From: Planctomycetota bacterium
GTDB taxonomy: Bacteria; Planctomycetota; UBA1135; UBA2386
DNA length: 64,000 bases
NCBI GenBank assembly: GCA_020849665.1
Contig: JADLFX010000105.1
Location: 1 to 64,000, forward strand
Reading direction: 5' to 3'
Part shown: piece by piece, positions 28,362-37,257 of the stretch
How positions within the stretch are numbered: the first letter of the stretch is position 1
Layout: each line of letters opens with the position of its first letter
The notes under the pieces: generated by a model
Database searches by the model: none
What the model was told of the DNA's origin: nothing
What the model saw: the letters and a program-made list of their open reading frames with translations, nothing else
Translations under genes and position numbers: made by a program

Positions 28362-31300
28362 ATGGGTCGTTCCACACAGCGTCGTGATGCCGGCTTCACC
28401 TTCGCCGAGCTGGCGTTCGGGATCCTGGTTTTCGTGATCGGCGTGGTCACGCTCGCGAACCACCTCTCGATCAACTACTCGTCGACCCAGCTGCAGAAGG
28501 ACCGCGTGTTCGCCTACACCAAGGCGCAGGCGCTGCTCGCCGAGATCCATGCCTACGTCGACCGCGGCGAGATCAGCGCGGCGATCGACCTCGACGCATT
28601 GGACGACGGCGTGGTCAACAAGACCACGCTGACGCTGTCCAGGGAGGGCGGGGTCCTGGTGGCTCCCGACCACCCGCTCTCCGGCAACCTGCAGCGCAGC
28701 GGCCAATGGCTCTGGTCGCGCCGCATCAGCGTGCAGCCGTTCTCCGGGCTCAACAACCGCAACGTGCGCTACGTGACCGTGCGCATCTACCGGCGTGACG
28801 GCGCCGGCGTCGAGCACATCCAGGCGAGCCTCTCGTCGGTGGTGAACTCGGTGGGATCCGCGTTCCCGTCCACGCAGGTGTTCGACATGTACTTCCTGGC
28901 GGTGGAGAACGTCCCGGGATGGTGGGTGTACATGGAGGCGATCCGGCCGTTCATGGAGGCCTCGATCACCGATCTCGAGGGCCGCAACCCCGGCCTCGAC
29001 ATCCGCACGCACTGGATCACCAAATCGAGCTACGGCCGCAATGGCGGCTACATGCCGTACATCAACGTGGCGCAGGACTCGCGCCAGGACGTGCGCTACA
29101 CGTACTGGTATCCGGGCCTGATGCCGGCAGGGTCGAACTCGACGTACTACTACGTGCCGGACATGTTCAAGGCGCGCATGTCGTTCGACGGCGTCGAGAC
29201 CAATGGCTACGACGCGACGACGAACCCGCTCCCGTACGCGCTGGCCGACACCTACAACCACGCCATGCGCTACCCGCGCGAGCGCGCGCTCCACGACCAG
29301 CGCATCGCCGTGGTGCAGCAGCGTGCCGCCGACATCGCCACGGCCAAGAAGAACAACACCACGGTACCGCCCGAACTGGTGGACATGTCCGAGGAGCCGA
29401 CCTACCGGCTCTTCCTCGAGGACCTGTGCACCAACCCGGACAAGTACCGCAACGCGATGATCATCAACCTGCACGGCGAGCTGATGCCCTTCCCGCCGCT
29501 GCGCAACTACTCGGATCCGGCCAAGGACCCGGCGGACCTGCCGTATGTCCGGGTCGTCACGCACCCCGAGCAGCTCCGCACCACGCGCGATCCACTCGGC
29601 GTGGCCACCGAGGACGTCGTGCTGCGCGTGTATGCCTGGAACACCATCCCGGCCTCGTACACCGGCCCGCAGGTGATGCCGGCCAATCGTCCGATCGCGA
29701 TCCAGGTCATGGGCGTGGATCTGACGGACGGCCTGGGCGGGCTGATTCCCGGCGCGAGCATCGAGAACCTGCGCGGCGGCGTCCTCGTGGGCGGCAGCAG
29801 CGCCTACGCCCCGTTCACGGCCAGCAAGACCACGAGCGACCCGCGGGTGGCCGACGAGATGTACTACGAGGCGGCGTTCATCGACCCGGGCGTCGGCCAG
29901 GAGAAGTTCACGCTGATCCGGCTCTTCCACACGCCGGTGGTCGCGACCTACGCCGAGGACGAGCCGATCGGCACCGGCGTGTTCCGCGGCCTGCAGAACA
30001 ACCTGCGCTCACGCCTCTACGGCCTGGAGTACATCCCCTCGTGCACGGAGGCCGGCATGGATTTCTCGCGGGACCTGTATGCCGCCGGCGACGGCCCCAA
30101 GAACTCGGCGCGCTGGCGCATCCGCATCCCGGCGTCGGTGTACTCCTCCGCGCGCTTCGTGCGCGCCAGCGACGGCAGCTACTACGACCCCGCCGCCGAC
30201 GTTGTGCTCACGGTGTGCACGCGCATCTGGGACGAAGGCCTGGGCAAGTCGGAGAACCTGGCGCAGGGCGTGTGGTTCCCCGCCCCGGACAAGCCCGAGA
30301 ACTTCTCGGAGACCTACACCTGGTGGTGCGACGACCCGAGCGACGTGCCGGTCACCGAGCGCGCGCAGTTCCAGGGCGATCCGCGCCACAACCCGTACAA
30401 GGACCTCTGCAACGGCGTCACGGCCGAGTTCGCCAACGGCTACAACCCGTATTTCACGTCGCTGAACGCGACGGCTGGCCTCACCACCGGCGACGCGCGG
30501 CCCGACTTCCCGGGCATCGAGAGCGCACGCGTACGCGAGCGCTGGATGAGCCGCCTGCGGCCGGACCTGCCGCGCCTCATGGAGGTCGTGCGCACCGGTC
30601 TGGTCAACAGCGGGGCCATCTACACCTCGCTGACGGGCTTCAGCTACTACTACGTCGGGTTCGGCGGCGAGATCGGCTACGACTCGGCCAACGGCTACCC
30701 ATCTTCGATCCCGTGCGACCTGCGGCCCTTCGGGAGCCCGGGTGCCACCGGCTACGTGAACATCATCACGGGGTCGCAGATGGTCGTGCGTTCGGGGTTG
30801 AACCCGTACTGGTGGGGCATGACCTGGCTGGGCGAGCTGTACCCGGACTGGGTGTACACCGGCCAGTGGGAGCCCTCGGGCAATCTCCTGGCGGGCACCG
30901 GCTCCTCGGCGTTCTTCTTCCGCCAGGCGGAGGGCACGGCCTACATCAACTCGGGCTTCCTGGCGCTCGGCACCACGTTCGCCTCGGGCATCCGCCGCAC
31001 CCAGGAGGAAGGCAGCACGACGCTGTTCAACATCGGCACGTCCGCCTCGACCTTCCACCACCAGTACGCGGACGGGCAGACCGGCACGCTGACCGCGGTC
31101 GGCACCGAGCTGGCCACGAACTACAACTTCCCGGTTCCGACGATCGCGAACATCAGCCGCCCGTTCCGGCTCAACACCAATGCTTCGGGCGGCGTGGGAC
31201 CCGAGTGGGCGTACACGCCGTACTCGACCAACCGCTACGTGGGCTCGATCGTGCGGACGTACTACAACCACGCCACGGGGGCGCAGGGTTCGTCGCTGGT

Positions 31301-31883
31301 GAAGCTGCAGAATCCGGCCGCCACGGCGGCTGCGTACATCCTGGTGAACGGGCTCGACAAGACCGTCGACACCGGTTCGGCGTTCATTGCCCGCTACGCC
31401 CTGATCTCGCTGGTGCACTCGTTCTTCGAGGGCGGCACGGCCACGGTGACCAATCGCATCAAGATGCCGCCGCGCGTGCAGATCGAATCGCCGACCGAGA
31501 TCACCGAGCTGATCAACCCGTCGAGCATCCCCGTGCAATGGGACATCGACTGGATGCGCTGGGACGGCCTCAAGTACACGGGCAACACCTCGGGCACGTT
31601 CGCCGAGACCGAGGCCGAGGTGGAGTACGTGCTCTACTACTCGCGTGACCTGGGGCAGACCTGGCTGCACATCCAGGATGGGACCCAGGGCACTCCGGGC
31701 GTGAAACCGGCCAATCCGGGCTACGTCCTCGGCGACAGCGCGGCCGGACCGGAGACCTTCAACTGGGACGTGTCCGACTCGCAGTTCGTGGAGGGCTCGT
31801 ACCTGCTGCGCATCGAGGCGTACCGGACCAACCAGGCGCTGCACTACTCGCAGCACCAGGTGAAGATCTACATCAACCGCTGA
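28362..31883 (+). CDS. Giant pilin-like protein with type IV prepilin leader
   Basis: A 1173-residue protein with a complete type IV prepilin N-terminus: leader MGRSTQRRDAG, cleavage before Phe12, Glu at +5, and the hydrophobic helix FTFAELAFGILVFVIGVVTL. Prepilins usually have 130-250 residues; here about 1100 residues follow the helix. The passenger is rich in Tyr, Asn and Thr (YSTNRYVGSIVRTYYNHATG) and has no catalytic motif that I recognise. The last 130 residues look like an Ig/fibronectin-III-like domain (PPRVQIESPTEI, VEYVLYYSRDLGQTWLHIQ, LLRIEAYRTN). It could be a tip adhesin or minor pseudopilin carrying a large surface domain. GGAG 6 bases before the ATG supports the start. It sits between PilX-like and PilW-like genes. 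Confidence 0.8.
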   Translation: MGRSTQRRDAGFTFAELAFGILVFVIGVVTLANHLSINYSSTQLQKDRVFAYTKAQALLAEIHAYVDRGEISAAIDLDALDDGVVNKTTLTLSREGGVLVAPDHPLSGNLQRSGQWLWSRRISVQPFSGLNNRNVRYVTVRIYRRDGAGVEHIQASLSSVVNSVGSAFPSTQVFDMYFLAVENVPGWWVYMEAIRPFMEASITDLEGRNPGLDIRTHWITKSSYGRNGGYMPYINVAQDSRQDVRYTYWYPGLMPAGSNSTYYYVPDMFKARMSFDGVETNGYDATTNPLPYALADTYNHAMRYPRERALHDQRIAVVQQRAADIATAKKNNTTVPPELVDMSEEPTYRLFLEDLCTNPDKYRNAMIINLHGELMPFPPLRNYSDPAKDPADLPYVRVVTHPEQLRTTRDPLGVATEDVVLRVYAWNTIPASYTGPQVMPANRPIAIQVMGVDLTDGLGGLIPGASIENLRGGVLVGGSSAYAPFTASKTTSDPRVADEMYYEAAFIDPGVGQEKFTLIRLFHTPVVATYAEDEPIGTGVFRGLQNNLRSRLYGLEYIPSCTEAGMDFSRDLYAAGDGPKNSARWRIRIPASVYSSARFVRASDGSYYDPAADVVLTVCTRIWDEGLGKSENLAQGVWFPAPDKPENFSETYTWWCDDPSDVPVTERAQFQGDPRHNPYKDLCNGVTAEFANGYNPYFTSLNATAGLTTGDARPDFPGIESARVRERWMSRLRPDLPRLMEVVRTGLVNSGAIYTSLTGFSYYYVGFGGEIGYDSANGYPSSIPCDLRPFGSPGATGYVNIITGSQMVVRSGLNPYWWGMTWLGELYPDWVYTGQWEPSGNLLAGTGSSAFFFRQAEGTAYINSGFLALGTTFASGIRRTQEEGSTTLFNIGTSASTFHHQYADGQTGTLTAVGTELATNYNFPVPTIANISRPFRLNTNASGGVGPEWAYTPYSTNRYVGSIVRTYYNHATGAQGSSLVKLQNPAATAAAYILVNGLDKTVDTGSAFIARYALISLVHSFFEGGTATVTNRIKMPPRVQIESPTEITELINPSSIPVQWDIDWMRWDGLKYTGNTSGTFAETEAEVEYVLYYSRDLGQTWLHIQDGTQGTPGVKPANPGYVLGDSAAGPETFNWDVSDSQFVEGSYLLRIEAYRTNQALHYSQHQVKIYINR

Positions 31884-31894
31884 GGGACATGGAC

Positions 31895-32983
31895 ATGGCG
31901 ACGAGGGCGAACACGGGGGCGGACCAGCGCGTCGCCCCCGCCACGGGGCGGCGGGGTCCTCTTCGTGACGGCGGCTTCTCTCTGCTGGAGCTGCTGATCT
32001 CGGCGGCGATCCTGATCATCCTGGTGTACGTGGTGACCACGCTCGCGATCAGCGGCAACAGCTCGCAGAAGTACGCCGAGCGGCTGAACCGGGCCACCGA
32101 GATCACCCAGGACCTGCTCGACGACATCCGCACGGAGCTGCGTGAGTCGGTGCGGCTCTTCCACGACGACACGGTGGGTGGCGAGTATCTGGCGATCCTC
32201 GCCCCCTGGACCGCGGCCACGCCGCTGGCCAGCAGCCGGCTGCCCACGCTCGACGCCACGGGCGTGTTCAACCGCGACACGGTCGGGGCGGAGAAGACCG
32301 GCAACCAGCTCTGCTTCGTGCGCAACGCCTGGACCACCGAGTACACCGTGCCGACCAGCTCGACGACCTACCGCGTCGACGTGTACCGGGTGGTGCGCTA
32401 CTTCCTGAAGAGCGAGGACGGCGGTCCGCAGCCCGGCTCGTGGGCGGGCCTGAACTTCAGCCGCTTCGTCAGCGAGGCCATGGTGGACTCGATGCAGATC
32501 GACCAGATCACGAACGCGACCGATCAGGCCGAGCTCTTGCAGATGCTCCTCAACGGCGCGGCCGACGTGCGGGGCCGGATCCACGCCCCGGTCCAGGTCG
32601 TCTGGCGCATGGGGCAGTCGCCGTCGATCAGCGGCACCTTCCGCCAGATCCTCTCCGACGGGACGATGACCATCACGGTCACGCCGCCCCGGCCGGGGGT
32701 GAGCTGGCAGATCCTGCGCGACTCGGACCTCTCGAAAGAGGGCTTCCTGACCTACCGCCACCACTCGGTCGCCAGCAACTACGCGCAGGCCAATCTCGGC
32801 GTCGGCCGCTTCGGGTTGATCGACAACACCGGCACGGGCTTCCCGCATGGCTTCGAGGTGCAGATGATCGGCCCCGCCTCCGCCCGGCAGGTGCTGGTGA
32901 ACTTCACCGTCGTCAGCACCAACCGTCAGGGACGGACCGCGGCCGCGAACCTACAGGGCATCGCCGACGCCAGGGACATCTGA
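31895..32983 (+). CDS. PilW-like minor pilin
   Basis: A 362-residue protein with a long basic leader (about 30 residues) ending in a prepilin site: LRDGG, then FSLLELLISAAILIILVYVV, with Glu at +5. The mature part after the helix begins NSSQKYAERLNRATEITQDL, typical of PilW/GspJ-like minor pilins that nucleate pilus or pseudopilus assembly. The rest is a beta-rich globular domain with no recognised motif. ATG 31895 is preferred to ATG 31889 because GAGGG (31882-31886) lies 8 bases before it. The start is 11 bases after the stop of the giant pilin gene. No secretin, ATPase or prepilin peptidase gene is in the window, so the machine these pilins use is encoded elsewhere. Confidence 0.8.
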   Translation: MATRANTGADQRVAPATGRRGPLRDGGFSLLELLISAAILIILVYVVTTLAISGNSSQKYAERLNRATEITQDLLDDIRTELRESVRLFHDDTVGGEYLAILAPWTAATPLASSRLPTLDATGVFNRDTVGAEKTGNQLCFVRNAWTTEYTVPTSSTTYRVDVYRVVRYFLKSEDGGPQPGSWAGLNFSRFVSEAMVDSMQIDQITNATDQAELLQMLLNGAADVRGRIHAPVQVVWRMGQSPSISGTFRQILSDGTMTITVTPPRPGVSWQILRDSDLSKEGFLTYRHHSVASNYAQANLGVGRFGLIDNTGTGFPHGFEVQMIGPASARQVLVNFTVVSTNRQGRTAAANLQGIADARDI

Positions 32984-33122
32984 ACGGCGCTCCCGCCGCC
33001 CGCGGACCGAGCTGGCGCGGCCGGGGAGCCCGCAGCTGACCGTCCGCGCCGCAGGCCGATCCCCGGCCGACCGGTCGTCCGGACCGCCCGGCCTCCGGCG
33101 GCGTGGGCGGGCCGGGCCGGCC

Positions 33123-33152
33123 TTGCGGGCCACCCGGGGGGCTTGCTACTCT
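33123..33152 (+). promoter_or_regulatory. Promoter of rpoZ
   Basis: TTGCGG (33123-33128) and TACTCT (33147-33152), separated by 18 bases, resemble a vegetative promoter. The leader to the rpoZ ATG would be about 38 bases and contains AGGAGT at 33180-33185, a good ribosome-binding site. Confidence 0.5.
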
Positions 33153-33196
33153 TCTCGCCCTTTTCGCCCGGCCACCCCGAGGAGTCCCCCGCGTTC

Positions 33197-33415
33197 ATGG
33201 ACCAGACCCTACCCCAGCAGCTCGTGAAGCAGGTCGGCGGCTCGTTCCGGCTCACCGCCCTCCTGCAGAAGCGTGTGCGCGAGCTGGTGCGCGGCCAGCG
33301 CCCCTTGTTCGAGACGCGCGAGCGCAACTTCATCAAGATCGCCGCAGAGGAGCTGCGCCGCGGCCTGATCGAACTGGTGCCGGAGGAAGAGGAGCGGCCG
33401 CCCGAGGGGCTCTGA
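33197..33415 (+). CDS. rpoZ: RNA polymerase omega subunit
   Basis: A 72-residue protein with the omega core: FRLTALLQKRVRELVRGQRP, then RNFIKIAAEELRRGLIEL. Omega binds the beta-prime C-terminus and helps RNA polymerase assembly. The length is in the normal range (70-90). ATG 33197 is chosen over the longer open frame starting at 33143 because of the Shine-Dalgarno sequence at 33180-33185 and because the extra 18 residues would overlap the promoter. In many bacteria rpoZ lies next to gmk; here it stands between the pilin-like cluster and a kinase gene, as its own unit. Confidence 0.85.
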   Translation: MDQTLPQQLVKQVGGSFRLTALLQKRVRELVRGQRPLFETRERNFIKIAAEELRRGLIELVPEEEERPPEGL

Positions 33416-33626
33416 GCGGCCTTTCCGCCGCGCCGCGACCCCGCCGGTCGCCCGCGAGGTGGCGCGGCCCCTCCGGGGCGCAGTGCGGCGGCCGGTTGCA
33501 CTCCTGACGTAGGGGGAGCCTGGCGCGGAGCTTCCGTCCCCGCCCCGCCGAGACCCTGCCGCCGCCCTGCCGCCGCGGCCGCGGAGAGACTGCAGCCCGA
33601 CCCGCCGGACGCCCGAAACAAGAGGG

Positions 33627-36600
33627 GTGAGTCCAGGCGAGGAGACGATCGAACGCAGGCTGGGGGACTTCCGTCTCCTCACCGAGATCGGGCGCGGCGG
33701 CATGGGAGTGGTGTTCTCCGCCCGTCACGAGCCGACCGGCCGGATCGTCGCGATCAAGATGCTGCCCACGTTCGCCGGCCTCGATCCGGAGGCGGTGGAG
33801 CGGTTCCGGCGCGAGGCCGAGGCGACCTCCCGGATCCGCCATCCCGGCATCGTGCCGATCCACGAGATCGGCCAGTGCGACGGGACCTACTGGTTCGCGA
33901 TGGACCTGGTCGAGGGGCCGTCGCTGGCCAGCATCCTGGAGAGCCTGGGCGGGAAACGGCCCGAGGCGTTGCGCGAGACGATCATCGCCGAGGCGAATCG
34001 CGACGATCTCTTCCCGACCCTGCGCGACGCCGAACTCGATCGGGGCTGGCAGGAGCATCGCTACGCACGCTCGTGCGCGCTGCTGGCGGCGCGCGTGGCC
34101 AACGCTCTCGCGGCGGCCCATGCGCAGCACGTGGTGCACCGTGATCTCAAGCCCAGCAACATCCTGATCCGCCCCAACGGGCAGCCGGTCCTGCTCGACT
34201 TCGGGCTCTCCCGCGATCTGCTGCTGGAGACTGCCCTGACCCGCAGCGGGGAGACCGTGGGCACGCCGGCGTACATGGCGCCGGAGCAGGCCGCCGGCCG
34301 GCGGGACGCCGACGAGCGCGTGGACGTGTACGGGCTCGGCGCCACCCTCTACGAGATGCTGGCCCTCGCGCCGCCGTTCGCCGAGACGAACGCCGGCGAT
34401 CTGATGCGTCGGATCCAGACGGAGGAGGTGCCGCCCCTGCGCCGGCGCAATCCCTCGGTGCCCAAGGACCTGGCCACCATCGTCCACACCTGCCTCGCCA
34501 AGCATCCCGATCGCCGCTACTCGTCGATGCGGGCACTGGAGGCGGACCTGGACGCGTTCCTGGCCGGCCGGCCGGTGCGGGCCCGGGAGCCCGCGTCGTT
34601 CGCGCTGATGCTGCGGGCGATCGCGCGCCATCGTCAGGTGGTGCAGCGTGCCGCCCTCGTGCTCGCCCTCCTCACGCTGGCGTTCGGTGTGGTCGGCATC
34701 GCCAACCTGCAGCAGGATCAGAGCGAGGGACGTGCCGCACTGGACGCGGCGCGTGCCGCGCTGCTGGAGCACGGTGACGCGGCCGTGGCCCTGAAGGAAT
34801 ACGGGCGGGCCGAGGTGCTCCTGGACGACGCCGATCTGGTGCGCGCCGTGCGTCGGCGCCACCTGGAGGAGGCGGTCCCCAGCCTGTACGGGCAGGGGCG
34901 CGGCGCGGTGCTCGAGGAGTTCCTGCGCGCCCTGCCGGCCGGGGAACTCGACCGGGAGCTGCGCGCCATGCTGGCGCGCCTCGCCGGCGAGGGCCGCATC
35001 GCCCTGGCGGAGGATCTGGCAGCCGAGCACGTCGCCGTACGCCGCCTGGGGCAGGGCCAGATGGATCACCAGTGGCGGTCGCTGCCGGCGGAGGGCCGCC
35101 TGCCGATCGGCGAGTACCTGCTGCGGGTCGCCGGACCCGGGTACCTGGTCGAGCATCATCACGTCCGCGTCCGCCGGGACGAGGAGTCGGTCCTGGTCCC
35201 ACGGCGCCTGGCCCCAGGCGTCCTCGCGGCCGAGTTCCGGATGCTCGCCGGCGGCGGGGGATTCCCCGACATGGCCCTCGCGAGCCACGAGCTGCGCGCC
35301 GGAGAGCTGCAGCGCCTGCTCGAGAAGGTCGCCGACCCCGAGCTGCGCACGGAGCTCCTGCCACTGGGCTGGCAGTCGGATCCGTTCGCGCCCGACCGCG
35401 TGGTCACGGGCTTCTCGCTGCGGCAGGCCCGGCTGCTGGCCGCGCTGGCCGGCGGGCACCTGCCGAGCCGGCTCGAGTACCGGTTCGCGGTTGGCGGGTC
35501 TCCCCGGGCCTCGAGGCTCGCCCCGCAGACCGGCGAAGCGCTGGGCATCCAGGGGATCCTCGACGACGTGCGCGAGTTCGCCATGGGCGACGGCCAGGAG
35601 GGGGCCTGGCTGGTCGGCCGACCGCCCGAGGGCTTCCTCGCCGCCGAGGACTGGTGTCGTCCGGCACCGGCTCCGGAGACGCGGCTACCCGGGGCGACGC
35701 TGCGCGTGGCGCGCTTCCTGCCTCCGCCCGAGGACCCGGTTGCCGCAGACGCCGCAGACGTGCGCAGGGATGCACTCCTCCGCGCCGATCCCGCGGCCCA
35801 GGTGGTGACCCTGGAACTGCACCGCAACGGCACCTGGATCTGGACGTGGAGCGGCAACGAGCCCCAGCGTCCCGAGCCGTTCACCCTCGACGTCGAGCTG
35901 CCCGGCTTCCGCCAGCGCGGCAGCTCGGAGGTGCGGCGCGGGGACGGTGCCCTGCTGCAGGTCGAGGAGGACGTGCGGGCCGGCGGCGAGCGCTCCCTGC
36001 TGCGCTGGACCGCCGCGGGTGGGGCGGCCACCGTGCGAGTCCGGAAGGAGCTGGTCGCCACGAGTGCGGCGCGCGCGTTCGGCGACGGCTACCTCGTCAG
36101 CGTGCCCGTGCGCGTGGGTCCGGCGCCCGTGGCGCAGCGGCTGGTGCTGCCCGCCGACTGCCAGATCCTCTCCTGCGACCCCGAGGCCAGCACCCGCCAT
36201 CGGCGTGGTGGCGCCCTGCACCTGGACTTCGAATTCCCGGCGCGCGCCGGTGCGCCGCGCATGCGTCCCGTGCTCGTGCACTTCCGGCCGGACGGCCTGC
36301 TCACCGAGAGCTGGCCGCCCGCGGGCCGGGTCCTGGCGGCCACGCAGGCGGTGCTGGACGCGCTGCGCCGCGGCGATGCGGGCGCCCTGGCGCGCGCCGC
36401 CGTTCCGGGTGCCGCGCTGCGCGCGCGCGTCGGCTCCTGGCGCGTGCTCGACTGGACGGCGATCGGACCCACCGTGGGCGTGGACGTGTCGGTCGAGCCC
36501 CCGGCGCACGGCGGGACCGCGGCTGCGGCGGGCCCGAGCCTGTGGCGCCTGCTCTTGGAGCGCCACGGCGACCAGCTGCTGGGCCTCGGCCTCGCCCCGT

Positions 36601-37100
36601 CGCCCGTCCCCGACAAGGGCGTGATCGAGCGCGGCGTCTACCGGCACGCGCGCCTGCGCGTGGAGGTGCGCGCGCCCACGGGTGAGTTCCTGGTGCGCGG
36701 TGCCGACGGCGCCGGGGAGATCCAGGTGGGCTGCCTCGGCGACGACGTGGCCTTCCACCTGACGGGCGGGGAGGCTCATCCCGACGAACACGAGGACGCC
36801 GTGCTCCTGCGTCTGGTCGGCCTGGATCCCGGCAGCCAGGGTGCCCTCGGGGTGCCGGGACCCGAGATCGAGCTGGTCGGTCGCGGGCTGGAGCGCCGCA
36901 CCGCGCGGGCCCGGACGTGGTTGCTCCGGCGCGCCGAGGGCGATTGGCAGGTGGAACGCTGGCTCACCGTGCGCTGCGAGGGGCGCTGGTTCCTCGCCCG
37001 GGTGCAGGCGCGCGGGGCCGGGCCGGCCGAGGCCAGGGCTGCCTTCCGGGCCGCGGAACCCTGGTTCCGCGCGTTCCTGGACGAACTGGTCATCCGCTGA
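33627..37100 (+). CDS. Transmembrane Ser/Thr protein kinase with very large C-terminal region
   Basis: An 1157-residue protein. Residues 15-310 form a Hanks-type kinase: glycine loop GRGGMGVVF (22-30), ATP-anchoring Lys44, catalytic HRDLKPSN with Asp173, metal-binding DFG with Asp191, and APEQ in the activation segment. A membrane helix lies near residues 340-362 (AALVLALLTLAFGVVGIANL). The remaining 790 or so residues would lie outside the cytoplasm and have no recognised domain: a helical stretch, then beta-rich segments (PLPIGEYLLRVAGPGYLVEH-like, resembling a PEGA or carboxypeptidase-regulatory fold) and a C-terminal part with WLLRRAEGDWQVERW. The activation segment is present but there is an unusual insertion of about 40 residues between the N-lobe and the catalytic loop. 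GTG start at 33627 follows AGAGGG. Confidence 0.88.
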   Translation: MSPGEETIERRLGDFRLLTEIGRGGMGVVFSARHEPTGRIVAIKMLPTFAGLDPEAVERFRREAEATSRIRHPGIVPIHEIGQCDGTYWFAMDLVEGPSLASILESLGGKRPEALRETIIAEANRDDLFPTLRDAELDRGWQEHRYARSCALLAARVANALAAAHAQHVVHRDLKPSNILIRPNGQPVLLDFGLSRDLLLETALTRSGETVGTPAYMAPEQAAGRRDADERVDVYGLGATLYEMLALAPPFAETNAGDLMRRIQTEEVPPLRRRNPSVPKDLATIVHTCLAKHPDRRYSSMRALEADLDAFLAGRPVRAREPASFALMLRAIARHRQVVQRAALVLALLTLAFGVVGIANLQQDQSEGRAALDAARAALLEHGDAAVALKEYGRAEVLLDDADLVRAVRRRHLEEAVPSLYGQGRGAVLEEFLRALPAGELDRELRAMLARLAGEGRIALAEDLAAEHVAVRRLGQGQMDHQWRSLPAEGRLPIGEYLLRVAGPGYLVEHHHVRVRRDEESVLVPRRLAPGVLAAEFRMLAGGGGFPDMALASHELRAGELQRLLEKVADPELRTELLPLGWQSDPFAPDRVVTGFSLRQARLLAALAGGHLPSRLEYRFAVGGSPRASRLAPQTGEALGIQGILDDVREFAMGDGQEGAWLVGRPPEGFLAAEDWCRPAPAPETRLPGATLRVARFLPPPEDPVAADAADVRRDALLRADPAAQVVTLELHRNGTWIWTWSGNEPQRPEPFTLDVELPGFRQRGSSEVRRGDGALLQVEEDVRAGGERSLLRWTAAGGAATVRVRKELVATSAARAFGDGYLVSVPVRVGPAPVAQRLVLPADCQILSCDPEASTRHRRGGALHLDFEFPARAGAPRMRPVLVHFRPDGLLTESWPPAGRVLAATQAVLDALRRGDAGALARAAVPGAALRARVGSWRVLDWTAIGPTVGVDVSVEPPAHGGTAAAAGPSLWRLLLERHGDQLLGLGLAPSPVPDKGVIERGVYRHARLRVEVRAPTGEFLVRGADGAGEIQVGCLGDDVAFHLTGGEAHPDEHEDAVLLRLVGLDPGSQGALGVPGPEIELVGRGLERRTARARTWLLRRAEGDWQVERWLTVRCEGRWFLARVQARGAGPAEARAAFRAAEPWFRAFLDELVIR

Positions 37101-37257
37101 GCCGAGCACCGCCCGTGTGGACCAGGCGAGGCGGCCATGGCGCGGGCGCTTCCGCGCCGCCCGACGGCAGACCCGGGCCGTCCCGTTCCGGGCCGAAGGA
37201 ACCCCCCTCCGGATGCCGATACCAAGGCGGGCCCACTGCCGTGGTTCCCAGAGCGCC

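Noticed and set aside
26865-29930. A 1021-codon minus-strand frame over the pilin-like genes
   Set aside because: Antisense shadow; the plus strand carries ribosome-binding sites and prepilin leaders.
28919-31648. A 909-codon plus-strand frame in another phase of the giant pilin gene
   Set aside because: Arg/Gly/His-rich with no signal; the prepilin-bearing phase is the coding one.
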